From the NCBI GenBank assembly GCA_964612675.1, contig CAZTDD010000087.1:1-29521 (forward strand): a DNA stretch of 29,521 nucleotides, in the 5' to 3' direction. Within the stretch, counting starts at the first letter, position 1. Every line of letters starts with the position of its first letter. Shown here in pieces: positions 7,756 to 17,191 of this stretch. Under the pieces are notes generated by a model, which made no database searches, was not told where the DNA came from, and saw nothing but the letters and a program-made list of their open reading frames with translations. The translations under genes and the position numbers were made by a program. This DNA comes from CAZTDD01 sp964612675. Its GTDB lineage: Bacteria > Hinthialibacterota > Hinthialibacteria > Hinthialibacterales > JAKPRU01.

Positions 7756-9479
7756 TCCACAATGCCCCAAAAACGGTCCAACGGCAAGTGCTCGGTCAGC
7801 CACAGCTCGCCGTTCTCGGGCAAAAGGATCTGAAACCAGGAGCAAATGAACCCGCCGGCCAGGATCAACACCCCGCCAACACCCCGGTTATCCAGCCCCG
7901 AGGGACCGGTCATGGGCAGAAAGTTGAGAAAGAGACGCGCCAGGATTGCCGCACTGAACGCCAGGTACGAGAGCGTGAGAATCATCGAAACCAGCGCTCC
8001 GCCACTCGAAGAAATGTCGGCCGAACTCGGCGCATCGAATCGCGGATAGAGCGCCCCGAGACCCACAGTGCAACTCGTGAAGCCCAGCGACAACAGCCCC
8101 ACGATTCCTACCGCAAGAGTGTACAGCAACGCATCCAAGAATAGGATCTGACTTAGTAGCGTGATGATGATCTCACCGAGAGCGAATATCCAAAGGAAAT
8201 GACAAAGATACTTCCCGAAAAAATACCGTCGGGTGCTGACCGGACTGGTGCGAACGACCCAGAAGGAACTCCCTTCCAGGCTCACCGAGGGAAAAGCATA
8301 CCGCAACGCCAACGTCGCCTGGATAAAGCCCAACAGCAGGATATTCAAGAAAGCGATGATCGACCGCATTTGAGGGGTGATCTCATCAATAGCGATGTCT
8401 TTTACCTGGACCACATACAGGAGAACCAGTCCTGTAATGAGCAGAAACTGGCCCCATTGGCTGAAGTCCCGCCGGAAAACAAACCACTCTTTCACCAGCA
8501 GAGAACGAAACCAGCGCGGCAACAAAGACAGCGGAAAGCCAAACCACATTTTCCGACCGTGTGCGGCGCCTTTTCGACGGGAAGGCGACCGCTCGCAGCT
8601 CCACAGCCAGGCCGATCTGTAGACTTTCGCCCCGAGATACCAGGTGAAAGACAACAAGAGCCACGCCGTGGTGCCGAGGAGCAGCAGGTAATGCACCGCA
8701 GATCCCGTCCGCCTTTCGATGGAGGCTTTGAGGAGATCGGACAGCCAGTAGCTCGGAAAATACGGGTTTGTCGAGATTCGCAAGTTGGCCAGGGTTTCTC
8801 CGAGTTTACGGACCGGAGCATCGGTAGCAAACCAGCTCAATGTGAACTGTCCCCAGAAAATCAGCAAGCCGGCCCCGAGAGCGATTGCGGCCAGCAGTAG
8901 ACGTTCCCGCCGCTTTCGCCCCAGGACCAACCAGGCCAGAAGAAGCATGAGCAACAGGCCAAGCCCGGAAGCGATCAGGAGAAACGGAATCGCACCGATC
9001 AGCGCAAGAGAAAAATGTGCCCAGGACGCCTGCCGACCATGACCGTAAGCGACCAGGATGATGATTGTGAACAGGGTGACGATCCACGAACCCTTCAGCA
9101 GAGTCTCCGTGGCTTGCGGCGAGAAAATCGCGCCCGGGGGTAGAGGAGCACGGTGGAGGAGCAGCAGGTCGTTCGAACGGAAGAGACGGGCGTATGAACT
9201 CACCATTTGGCTTAGCGCGACCAGGAAAAACAGCGTCAACAGGCCGAGCGAAAGAGCCCGCTCAATGATCAGCGGGCCGACGACTTGGATTGCGAGAAGA
9301 TTCGTACAGAGCTGGCGGACCCCCACGAAACAGACCGCCGCGAAGATCCCGAGCAAAAGGGCGAAACTGGCCAAACGAAGAACGGAATCCAAATTGAAAC
9401 GACTCAGCGTACGCCGGGCCTGCCGCCACTTGACACCCCAGATATCGATTTGGAGACCAGCGTCTTGATTGGAATTCAC
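7756..9479 (-). CDS. ABC-2-like multi-span membrane permease, 3' end lost in gap
   Basis: At least 574 residues of a strongly hydrophobic protein with roughly a dozen predicted membrane helices. A soluble N-terminal piece is followed by helices, a cytoplasmic loop with SPSRRKG and VKEWFVFRRDFSQWGQ, then a second set of helices. The loop pattern KEW...RDFSQWGQ and the segment VRTSPVSTRRYFFGKY resemble putative ABC-exporter permeases of the ABC_tran_2/ABC-2 group. No ATPase gene is seen next to it; it may lie in or beyond the gap. GTG 9479 is preferred: GGAGG lies 11 nt upstream, and a TACAAT -10-like element at 9526-9531 would leave almost no leader for the alternative GTG 9506. The C-terminus is unknown. 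Confidence 0.65.
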
Positions 9480-9633
9480 TTCGATCCGGACCTCCCTACT
9501 CCCCACAAGGAATAACAGCCGTTCTATTGTATATGTATCACAAAAGAAGTCTTCAGTGCGGGTCTTCTGTCAGACACAGGTATGAATCAGTGATAGCAGT
9601 CAATATTCTCAGGAAGAATAAATAAGAAAGAGT

Positions 9634-10068
9634 TCACTTCCGCTTCCGTTTGCGCTTTTTGGCGGCTTCGCGCGCCCAGCGTTTCTTGGTCGAGCGGCGC
9701 AACTTGTCGAAATCGGTGTATTCCTTGTAAGCGGTTGCCCGGCCCTCGTAAATGGTGCGATAATCGCAATTGTCCGTGTCGTAATCCCGACATGCCTGCG
9801 GACGGGAATCGTAAATCCCACACCGGCTGTTCGGGAGTAGATGCTGACACCGCCCGTCCATCTTCACATACCACTTCTCGTCCTCGATCAGAATACTCAC
9901 ACCTTTATGGATCATGTACCACCGGATGTTATCGAGATCCTCTTCGTCTTCCGGCGGGTCAATCTCTACTGTTATGTACCGGCAGCAGAGTCCCTTGCAT
10001 TTCGAACAAACCGAATCTTCCGGTACCTCTTCAATATCGGTATTTGTCATTTGTTTGCGACGTGGCAT
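9634..10068 (-). CDS. YkgJ-type cysteine-cluster protein
   Basis: 144 residues. The metal-binding signature of the YkgJ/UPF0153 family is visible: CSKCKGLCC (Cys21, Cys24, Cys28, Cys29), then Cys74, Cys83 in RCGIYDSRP, Cys93 and Cys101. Members are thought to bind zinc or an iron-sulfur cluster; the biochemical role is generally unsettled. The C-terminal 20 residues are an extreme run of lysine and arginine, suggesting RNA or ribosome contact. ATG 10068 follows GAGGA; Met7 (10050) is an alternative. It appears monocistronic, with repeat A upstream. Confidence 0.85.
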   Translation of the reverse strand: MPRRKQMTNTDIEEVPEDSVCSKCKGLCCRYITVEIDPPEDEEDLDNIRWYMIHKGVSILIEDEKWYVKMDGRCQHLLPNSRCGIYDSRPQACRDYDTDNCDYRTIYEGRATAYKEYTDFDKLRRSTKKRWAREAAKKRKRKRK

Positions 10069-10158
10069 AGGTCCTCACTTATTTAATTCAAATGATCGAA
10101 ACGTACGTTCATCTATGATGGAGCCGCAAAACGTCAGCGGGATGCGAGAAGTGAGGTG

Positions 10159-10310
10159 TCAACCCCCTCTGAATCTCCCCTACCTTTGGCCACGCAAGCG
10201 TGTCCCTCTTGGGGGAGAAAACAGCGTAGAGATGCTCATTCCTTTTCCTCCCCCGAAGATCGGGGGAGGTTAGGAGGGGGTTGAAATTCGTATTCCCGAC
10301 TTTTTGCGAC
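10159..10310. repeat. Interspersed repeat A, copy 2, with outer inverted arms
   Basis: The right part 10239-10310 matches copy 1 at 25-133. In addition 10159-10180 is an imperfect inverted copy of 10263-10284, so the element as a whole is a palindrome of about 125 nt with a further inner palindrome (CCTCCCCCGAAGATCGGGGGAGG). No coding sequence is seen. Together with the csp terminator it accounts for most of the 553-nt stretch between the YkgJ-type and cold-shock genes; nothing else is evident there. Confidence 0.8.
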
Positions 10311-10534
10311 ACCGTCATCTATAACCGTTGTACGGACATCGATCTTCTGAAGACTCGAAACTCGTAGCCGGACGATGCACGGTTCGGAGATAATGGTAGC
10401 CTATGCCGCGCATATGCCACGAAAGCACGGACAGAGCACGGGCGACAATTCCCCCTATCCGCTTACATCGGCTATACGAGATGAACCTCCGAAGAAAACA
10501 GGAAAATCGTCGGCGGGTCAAGCGAACCGGAGAG

Positions 10535-10570
10535 AAAAAACCCCAGCTAAACCTCAATAGCAGGGGCTTG
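10535..10570 (-). terminator. Intrinsic terminator of the cold-shock gene
   Basis: On the minus strand AAGCCCCTGCT pairs with AGCTGGGGTTT (11 positions, one T-T mismatch and one G-U) around a loop of about 10 nt. A run of six T follows. It lies 52 nt after the csp stop codon. Confidence 0.75.
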
Positions 10571-10621
10571 TTCACTACATTGACGTTTATCGGCTGCAGA
10601 AAACTGTAATCGAGCGGCCTA

Positions 10622-10837
10622 CTACTCTTCCAGCACGCGGACATTCACGGCTTTGGGACCCTTGTCACCATCGATCAACTCAAACTCAACGTTTTGGTTC
10701 TCTCGAAGCGTCTTGAACCCCGCGCCCTGAATCCCTGTGTGATGGACGAATACGTCCTTGCCGCCCCCCGTTTCATCGCTTTCGATGAATCCGTAACCCT
10801 TACTTTCATTAAACCACTTTACACGTCCTGAAGGCAT
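10622..10837 (-). CDS. Cold-shock protein, CspA family
   Basis: 71 residues making one OB-fold cold-shock domain. RNP1 is KGYGFI (13-18) and RNP2 is VFVHHT (29-34), with the typical start GRVKWFN. Such proteins bind single-stranded RNA and DNA and melt mRNA structure, either at low temperature or constitutively. The ATG is preceded by AGGAG 9 nt upstream. It is a single-gene unit with its own terminator and, probably, a long leader. Confidence 0.97.
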   Translation of the reverse strand: MPSGRVKWFNESKGYGFIESDETGGGKDVFVHHTGIQGAGFKTLRENQNVEFELIDGDKGPKAVNVRVLEE

Positions 10838-11092
10838 TTCCCACTTCTCCTTTCAATGCCCCTCTGATAGTTTATTCCCCGGAAAAACCGAAACGAATCG
10901 GTACCTTGTCCTCCATGTCGTCCCGGAGCAGGGGATTTGGATTCACAACCAATAAGAAAGGCGGAAACAGATTCCACTTGTCTCCGCCGTCTCCACTATC
11001 GATAGATCCGTAGCCAGCCACTCAGAATAATAACGTATCGCGGGAAATGCCCGCCGTGAAAAATGCACATTCGTATCCTTCTACTCAATTCG
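10838..11092 (-). promoter_or_regulatory. Long untranslated leader of the cold-shock gene (predicted)
   Basis: From the predicted transcription start near 11092 to the ATG is about 255 nt without a gene. It contains GC-rich dyads such as GCGGG/CCCGC around 11040. CspA-type mRNAs are known for long structured leaders that act as thermosensors; this is inferred by analogy. From 11128 to the AsmA-like stop at 11296 nothing recognisable is seen. Confidence 0.4.
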
Positions 11093-11098
11093 GGGGCT

Positions 11099-11127
11099 AC
11101 TATAAAACAGTTCCAGTGAGAATGCAA
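11099..11127 (-). promoter_or_regulatory. Putative promoter of the cold-shock gene
   Basis: On the minus strand, TTGCAT (11122-11127), a 17-nt spacer, then TATAGT (11099-11104). The -10 matches the sigma-70 consensus at five of six positions; the -35 is weak. Confidence 0.45.
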
Positions 11128-11295
11128 CAAAAAAATACCGCAAAACGGAGAACGGGACTACAATGAGTTACTTCTCTTTTTCGAGCGGTTCTTTGAGTCG
11201 GATCGGGAACGAAGAAAAATAGTACTATCCACTGATAAATATAGACTTACGTAATCACAAATCACAACGGGGGCTGTAGGTTCGGTGGAGGTCGA

Positions 11296-14200
11296 TCAAA
11301 ATGGCATGGCTGTAAAGGGGTTCAGACGGCGGAAGAGAGAAACCCGAATCTCCGGTTCCTCAAAACCCTTCTGCGACATCGCTTCCAATCTGTTCCAAAC
11401 ATCTTTGAACGAAAGCTCGCGCTCGGGCGAGTTCAAAGCGATCTTAACTGTGTTGAGTTTCTCGAAGTCGAGGTAGAGCAAAGACAACACTTTCTTCATT
11501 GGATCGGGAGGCTGGACGAAGTAATACTTGTCGCCCTCTTTGAATTTTCCCCACAGAAAAAACCGGTCGTCCTCCAGCCTGGCACGAAGTCCCAGACGCC
11601 CATATGCATACACCGCCCGGTCCATCAGCAAACGAGTGGAGGCCTGTTGTCCCAGATCGACAAGCATTTTGATCGCCTGGCGGCTGATCATGCCTCCCCC
11701 CGGCTCACTCTCCACATCGAGTTCGAATGAAAGCGGACGTATTTCATCGCCCATGGACAACTCAAGATCCCGAATCGACCCGGAAATCTTGCCCTCCATG
11801 CGGCCAAAATCCAGCCAGTCACACACGCGCGCAAGGTCGAGGCTCTCAAAAACCATATTCCCCGCCCAGACAGGATAAGAGGAGAAAAACTCTAGAACCT
11901 TGATCCCGGAGAGAGTGGCTTGCCCATCGAAGATGTGGATTGTCATTTCTCCTGTAGCGGTCAGGACATTCCGACTGAACGTCAACTCCGGCAGAAAAGC
12001 GGCGAGAACAGAGGCCGACGGGAGGTAAGCGTCGTTCCTCTCCGCAGTAATCCGGTTGAGACGAAGCGAGGAACGAATCAGACGGTCGGATGCCATCGGA
12101 TCCCGGATCGCGACAGGCCCTAACTCAATTCGTCCGCCTGGAATGGGGATGAAAACATTGTCATCCCACAGGATGTCACCGTCCCGTATCCGAGGATGTA
12201 TCGCAACGTTATGGATTTCGTCGCCTCCCCACCATATTTGATTCGCACTGATTTTCATGTCTTCGCGCGGTTCAAGACGGGGCAAACCGGTAGCTGGGAC
12301 TTGTACCCCTGCGGAAAGACGCGCCTCTAGACCTTGTATACTGTCTCGTCCCCATTCCGCCGTCCCGTCCGTGATACGAATCCCGCTGTGCCCTGTGATC
12401 GTCTCCGACTCACCTGTGACAGAAAGTTCTCCCTGAAAACCTCCACCAACAGTCAAAGACGCAGAGATGGGCCAGCCCGAAACAAGTACGCTTCTCAGCA
12501 CTTCCTGGTGAACGGCCTGTAAATCCGTCGCCGACGCCACTGTGTTCACCCTGTAGGTTTCAGGCGACCACCCGGCTTCGCCGCTGCACGTCAATCCCCC
12601 GGGAGCGTTCAAAGACGCCGAGGAAACAGCAACGGAACGGTCAGCAGGGTTGTATTCAATGTCCCCCTCGAAAACATACTCACGCCCCACTGCATTGAAT
12701 TCATAGAGGGACGCCAAAGCGAGAAAATCCGCGAGATTCAGCCGGAAATGACCACGGATATCCTGTGCGGCGGTTCTGGAGACCTCCGCCTCGACCGTCG
12801 CGTCCAGCCCTTCCCATTGCACAGGGATCTCCCGCTCCCCGGAGAATGCGTAATTCTTGAACAGGTCAAGGACAGCGGACGCCTGCCAATTGCGTTCACG
12901 GAGCCAGCTGCCGGTGATTCTGACAGAAGCGCGGCCGCCGATATCGATCCCTTCCAGGCGCAGTTTTTCAAGGATCTTCGTTAACTCCTGGTAGGTTTCG
13001 GACAGGTCGCTGAACCGAATGGTTAGGTCATACGTGACCGTCTGAATCCCTTTATCGTCGGTCACAGCCTCCGCTTCGCCTGTTGCCGAAAAGAGCGGAC
13101 AGGAAGCTTCAATACTAGAGATCTCGATGGGGGATTCCGGGGTCCGTCGAGCGATCTGAGCGGAGAAGTTGAGCGCTGAAAGCGAGATGTCTTCCCATTG
13201 TGGATTCTTGGCCACGCCTTCCAGCGTCCCGTTCAGTGCTCCATCTTTCTCCAGTGTGGCCCTCGTATCCAACTGCAGCTGTGCAATCTGCATGGTCGCT
13301 TGCGGTATGCGTAGGTTGGCAATCTGTGCCTTCGTCTGCAGTTGTTTTGTCTCTTCCGAAAGATCGAACTGATTTTCCATATCCAATTGCCCCGAAACCG
13401 GAACGGTATCGAGAAACTCGGTGAGTTGCTTCAAAGACATCCCTTTGGAGTTAAGAGAGCCGGTAATCTTCGTCGAGGGTGTAGTACGCCCTGAGAAGCT
13501 CCCAGTGAAGCGTGCCAGATCGCCTACGTTCGCTTCCAGCTGTTTCGCCTCAACTTCCCCATCCAGGGTTCCCCTGAGTCCCTGTACTCCCATGGTCACA
13601 GTCGGCAATTCAAACGTTGTCTCTCCGGAATTCAATCGGCTCGGCGAAACGGAAACATCGACGCGCCCGTTTCGTAGACCTTCTTCCGTATGGAGATCCC
13701 CCTGTGCCGTCAGCGACACGCTCGGTGCGTCGAACTGGAGATCCTCGGCCTTGTAAGAGAAACTCTCCACTTCTGCGTCCAAGTTGAGCCGCCCCTGTTT
13801 GAGACCGGCGATGTTCATATCGCCGTTGATCTGCTGTACACGACCGGTTACACCGAGAGAAGCGTCATCGAACGCAATATCCTTCATTTTGAGCGCACCC
13901 GTTGCAGAGACGGGGGACAAAGAGGAAATCCCGGCATTCAGTGTGCCGCCGGTTTCGGTCATGTTTACCGACAATCCCAGCGGACCTCGAGAGGGGACTC
14001 GGGCTTCGATAACCGTTGGTCCAAGAAACTCCTTTGGAAGCCAGCCGGGGACTCCCGGCGCCCAACGTAAATCCGAGGCGGAGATCGAGGTTCTGCCGGA
14101 CACGTCCGATGGTGTGGTCCCTTCCAGTGAGGCTTCCAGGGAGAACTCGCTGTTTCCCGGTCCTTTGGCCTCCCCTTTCAATTGAAGAGGTCCTGTTGCA

Positions 14201-14865
14201 CCGACCCGGGAAAGCGATATGTCGCGAAACTCTCCCTTGTCGCCAAGCGCAGCGACAACGACTCTCCCGTTGTCGATCGACAAACTGCCAAGGACCGTGT
14301 CCGCGAATCCGTTTGCCGTACTGAGGATCTTTCGCAAATCATCGAGCACGAAAGCAACGGCGCCCGGCGCCGCCTCCTGTTTGCCTGCTTCGGCGATTGT
14401 GATCACGGGCTCGTCCACTTCCAGCGATAGGCGTTTCCCTTTGCCGTCCAATTCCGCCCAAGCCACGTCCGCCTGTTCGATTCGACCGTCCAGCCCTTCG
14501 ACAAGACCGGGCGGGGCCTGAATGTTCTGAACGCGGACTTCCTGACTCCCGAACAGCGGCCATTTCACGATGACTTCACCGAGCGTGACTTTTTGGGGCG
14601 GTTGGTCCTCGCCGGTCTTGAGCTCCACCGAGACACCCGTCAGCGAAGGTTCCAGCAGAGGTGAAACGCTCGCTCCTTCCCAGCGTGCGGAGATCCCTAA
14701 TCTGGATGTGACGGTTTGCTCAATCCATTCTTGGCCTTTGGTGGAAGAAAGGAACCACAAGACCACAACATAAGCGATCGCATAAAGTCCTAGCAGAAGG
14801 ACCACAGCGGCAATCAGGAACTTCATGCCGCGCTTCAAGGGTCTTTTGAAGAATTTGCCGGTCAT
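11296..14865 (-). CDS. AsmA/TamB-like envelope protein
   Basis: 1189 residues. The N-terminus is short and basic and is followed by one membrane helix (about 14-38). The remainder is a long run of beta-strand-rich repeats alternating hydrophobic and polar residues, with many 'V-x-G-x-L' stretches and terms like LSLEVDEPVITI, SLSIDNGRVVV and GRIELGPVAI. This is the architecture of AsmA/YhdP/TamB-type proteins: inner-membrane anchored, periplasm-spanning and implicated in lipid or outer-membrane-protein transport. The C-terminal region (VDLGQQASTRLLMDRAVYAYGRLGLRARLED, then DFEKLNTVKIALNSP) may be a distinct conserved end. ATG 14865 follows GGGAGG; an upstream in-frame ATG at 14931 lacks such a site and would bury the anchor. 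It is single and divergent from the gene at 15118. Confidence 0.75.
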   Translation of the reverse strand: MTGKFFKRPLKRGMKFLIAAVVLLLGLYAIAYVVVLWFLSSTKGQEWIEQTVTSRLGISARWEGASVSPLLEPSLTGVSVELKTGEDQPPQKVTLGEVIVKWPLFGSQEVRVQNIQAPPGLVEGLDGRIEQADVAWAELDGKGKRLSLEVDEPVITIAEAGKQEAAPGAVAFVLDDLRKILSTANGFADTVLGSLSIDNGRVVVAALGDKGEFRDISLSRVGATGPLQLKGEAKGPGNSEFSLEASLEGTTPSDVSGRTSISASDLRWAPGVPGWLPKEFLGPTVIEARVPSRGPLGLSVNMTETGGTLNAGISSLSPVSATGALKMKDIAFDDASLGVTGRVQQINGDMNIAGLKQGRLNLDAEVESFSYKAEDLQFDAPSVSLTAQGDLHTEEGLRNGRVDVSVSPSRLNSGETTFELPTVTMGVQGLRGTLDGEVEAKQLEANVGDLARFTGSFSGRTTPSTKITGSLNSKGMSLKQLTEFLDTVPVSGQLDMENQFDLSEETKQLQTKAQIANLRIPQATMQIAQLQLDTRATLEKDGALNGTLEGVAKNPQWEDISLSALNFSAQIARRTPESPIEISSIEASCPLFSATGEAEAVTDDKGIQTVTYDLTIRFSDLSETYQELTKILEKLRLEGIDIGGRASVRITGSWLRERNWQASAVLDLFKNYAFSGEREIPVQWEGLDATVEAEVSRTAAQDIRGHFRLNLADFLALASLYEFNAVGREYVFEGDIEYNPADRSVAVSSASLNAPGGLTCSGEAGWSPETYRVNTVASATDLQAVHQEVLRSVLVSGWPISASLTVGGGFQGELSVTGESETITGHSGIRITDGTAEWGRDSIQGLEARLSAGVQVPATGLPRLEPREDMKISANQIWWGGDEIHNVAIHPRIRDGDILWDDNVFIPIPGGRIELGPVAIRDPMASDRLIRSSLRLNRITAERNDAYLPSASVLAAFLPELTFSRNVLTATGEMTIHIFDGQATLSGIKVLEFFSSYPVWAGNMVFESLDLARVCDWLDFGRMEGKISGSIRDLELSMGDEIRPLSFELDVESEPGGGMISRQAIKMLVDLGQQASTRLLMDRAVYAYGRLGLRARLEDDRFFLWGKFKEGDKYYFVQPPDPMKKVLSLLYLDFEKLNTVKIALNSPERELSFKDVWNRLEAMSQKGFEEPEIRVSLFRRLNPFTAMPF

Positions 14866-15117
14866 AACACCTCCCACTTTTTGCGAGCGATCGACGCCAA
14901 CATGCGTCCCGCTTTGGCGATTTTCGGTCACACAGCGATCCGGTCTGCCGGACGGCTTCGAAGACCTCTCTCTATTCTAACCAGATCGGCCCTCTCCTCC
15001 CACATAACACGCCGCAAAAGACTCGTCCATCCCGGAATCGCCACGACGCGACTGTTGGCATCTGTCTTGCTTCATACGGTGGGTGGAGACGAAATCACGG
15101 AGGCAGAAGAGGATATC

Positions 15118-16962
15118 ATGAGCACTGTCGCAGAAATCCAGAATCGCATTCAAACCCCTGCAACTGCTGCCGTTCAGCCTGTTCGGCCGGTGCCGCCGGT
15201 CACTCCTTTTCCTCAATCGGGTCAGTCAGGTCGTTCTTTTCAGCGGGAACTTATTGCCGCGACCAATCGAATCGATCAATCTCGAAACGTTTCCGCTCCA
15301 ATCAATGGGAAACGGGTGCTTCTGGCGTCGGCAAACGATGTTCAGGCGAGCCGGGGCCTCGCTTCCCCCACGCCGAATCGAGCCTCCGCATTGCGTCGTC
15401 CAACACCATCGGTTCAGGCACTTAATACACCTCGATCCACCAACACCCAGTCGATAATGCCGGAGTTCAAGCCATTGCCCTTGTCCGGGGCGGATCGGCC
15501 TGAATCGCCACAATCAAAGACCCCTACGGGCCCGACGCATTCCCCGGCGACCGGCCCCTCACGCATGCCTCCCGCAACTCCGTCAGACATGATGCAGCAA
15601 ATGGTCGAGGATTACCGAGACTATGAGCGCATGATGTCCAATAGAGAGGTGGCACCGCAACAACCGTCTTCCGAGCAACCACGCGCGGAAGCGTTGAGAC
15701 CCACGCCGGGAGAACCGCCCTCTCAGGAGACGGTTCAACCTTTCGCTCAGGCAATCTCGGAGAGTGAGAAGTCGCCGGTACCTCAGGCAGAACCTCCCGC
15801 TGAATCGCAGCAGCCGGCACCGGTCGATCCTCGGGCTTTTATACCGACACCGTTCCCGCGAAATGCTCAGATCGCTCAAGTGACGCCATTTCCCGAACCC
15901 GCATCAGAGCCCACTTCGCAAAAGCAAGGAGCGTATTCCAGCTATAAAGACGATCAACTGCTGGCAAATGCCGGCGGAGATAATTACGTTCGTGACGGCG
16001 ACACCGTGCGTGTCGACCCGTCCTACGACCATTCGAAGTTCACCGCCCGCGTGGGCAAAGATCTGGGAGACGCTGGACAGAATTTGAAGGATGCAGCCGG
16101 CGATCTCTCCGTTGGATCGACAACGCATTCGCGCACACCGTCGGGAGACGTTGAGAGTCAACGCCGTCCCGGGTTGTTCGGCACATTAGGTAACTTTGCC
16201 AAGGATGTGGTCAGCGGAGCAACGTTAGGCTTTTATCGACCGAGCGGCGACCCGGAACCCAGCGGATTCAGCCGGGTGTTCTATCCGTTCAAGAAGATTC
16301 TGTTGGACGGTGTAGTCAAGGACTTGGCCATTGGCGTGCCCGCCAGTTTTCTTCGAGCCGGTGAACACACGACGCTGGCCGCCATGAACGCGGCCGAGAC
16401 CGTACCGGACGCCACAATCGGGAACATCGGGGCGGGGCGTAAACTGACAACCGCCGCATTTGACAACGCCCAAGTGGGTGTGAGTTATATGGCCGATGTG
16501 ATGCCGACCGGCGATGCGTGGGCACGCGTTGGAGCCTCAGGCCGTGGTGGAGACTGGGGGATTCCGGTTCTAACCAACCTGAGGGCGCCTGAATATGACA
16601 CGACGGATCCGCGTTTTGCATCCGTTCGCAATACCGGGTTTCGAAAGGGAATCGAGACAGTCGGGACTCTGGGGATCGGAGCCGCACTCGCGGCGGCAAG
16701 CGCCCCGGCAGCCGCATTGGGCGCATCAACAGCAATGCGCACCGGCAGTGAAATGAGAGCCCGGGAGCAGAACGAACAAATGGCATCCCCTTCGATTGCC
16801 ACGGGAAGACAGCCCCTTTCGGGTCTTTCGCTGGGCCGGGCTACGTCACAAACACCGAGCCCATTTGGCTCTCCGCAACCTGCCCCGCAGTCTCTCAATC
16901 AGCAGGGCCCCTCAACCGCTTCGAGCCGCCCGAAACTCTGGGAGTCGCCCTCAAACCTCTAA
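15118..16962 (+). CDS. Proline-rich protein of unknown function with a glycine/alanine-rich conserved-looking core
   Basis: 614 residues that I do not recognise. Residues 1-270 are low-complexity, rich in P, S, Q and T, with TPFP at 29-32, 244-247 and 256-259. Residues 270-350 are hydrophilic. Residues 350-545 look folded: LGNFAKDVVSGATLGFY, a helical region to about 450, YMADVMPTGDAWARVG, then FRKGIETVGTLGIGAALAAASAPAAALG, which could be an amphipathic or membrane-seeking helix. Residues 550-614 are again disordered. No signal peptide is visible. ATG 15118 follows GAGGA; the frame is open upstream to 14881 but that stretch is the intergenic promoter region. An intrinsic terminator follows. 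Possible structural, surface or effector role; no function is assigned. Confidence 0.65.
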   Translation: MSTVAEIQNRIQTPATAAVQPVRPVPPVTPFPQSGQSGRSFQRELIAATNRIDQSRNVSAPINGKRVLLASANDVQASRGLASPTPNRASALRRPTPSVQALNTPRSTNTQSIMPEFKPLPLSGADRPESPQSKTPTGPTHSPATGPSRMPPATPSDMMQQMVEDYRDYERMMSNREVAPQQPSSEQPRAEALRPTPGEPPSQETVQPFAQAISESEKSPVPQAEPPAESQQPAPVDPRAFIPTPFPRNAQIAQVTPFPEPASEPTSQKQGAYSSYKDDQLLANAGGDNYVRDGDTVRVDPSYDHSKFTARVGKDLGDAGQNLKDAAGDLSVGSTTHSRTPSGDVESQRRPGLFGTLGNFAKDVVSGATLGFYRPSGDPEPSGFSRVFYPFKKILLDGVVKDLAIGVPASFLRAGEHTTLAAMNAAETVPDATIGNIGAGRKLTTAAFDNAQVGVSYMADVMPTGDAWARVGASGRGGDWGIPVLTNLRAPEYDTTDPRFASVRNTGFRKGIETVGTLGIGAALAAASAPAAALGASTAMRTGSEMRAREQNEQMASPSIATGRQPLSGLSLGRATSQTPSPFGSPQPAPQSLNQQGPSTASSRPKLWESPSNL

Positions 16963-17012
16963 TGACGAAAACAGAATAAGGCCACTACGGCAAGAACTAA
17001 CAACACGACATG

Positions 17013-17045
17013 GCCTCGAACCTTCCGGCTCGAGGCATTTTTTTT
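17013..17045 (+). terminator. Intrinsic terminator
   Basis: GCCTCGA (17013-17019) pairs perfectly with TCGAGGC (17030-17036), with a 10-nt loop, followed by eight T at 17038-17045. It closes the transcript of the proline-rich gene. Confidence 0.85.
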
Positions 17046-17136
17046 GTGTGATGCGTGAGACCATGATAGAGACCGCTTCGAGGTGCTCTGTGGCTTCTAT
17101 ACGTCGAATCCCCTTCTGACACCAAGTAGCGATGAC

Positions 17137-17165
17137 TTGAACCGGCGGAAGTCCATCCGCAGAAT
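17137..17165 (+). promoter_or_regulatory. Weak putative promoter of the lipoprotein pair
   Basis: TTGAAC (17137-17142), a 17-nt spacer, then CAGAAT (17160-17165). Each hexamer matches the sigma-70 consensus at four positions. It sits between the preceding terminator and the GTG start. Confidence 0.3.
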
Positions 17166-17191
17166 AGAGGCAACCTTAAAGGAGGAATCCT

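Noticed and set aside
8199..8900. 233-residue plus-strand open frame
   Set aside because: Antisense to the hydrophobic permease; composition (Q, P, R rich) is what antisense of membrane helices gives.
9543..9572. Terminator-like hairpin between the YkgJ-type and permease genes
   Set aside because: AGAAGAC/GACTTCT has an internal A-A mismatch and only three T after it, and it lies immediately upstream of the permease promoter region.
14881..15117. Upstream extension of the proline-rich protein to 14881
   Set aside because: It lies in the divergent intergenic region and has no ribosome binding site; ATG 15118 follows GAGGA.
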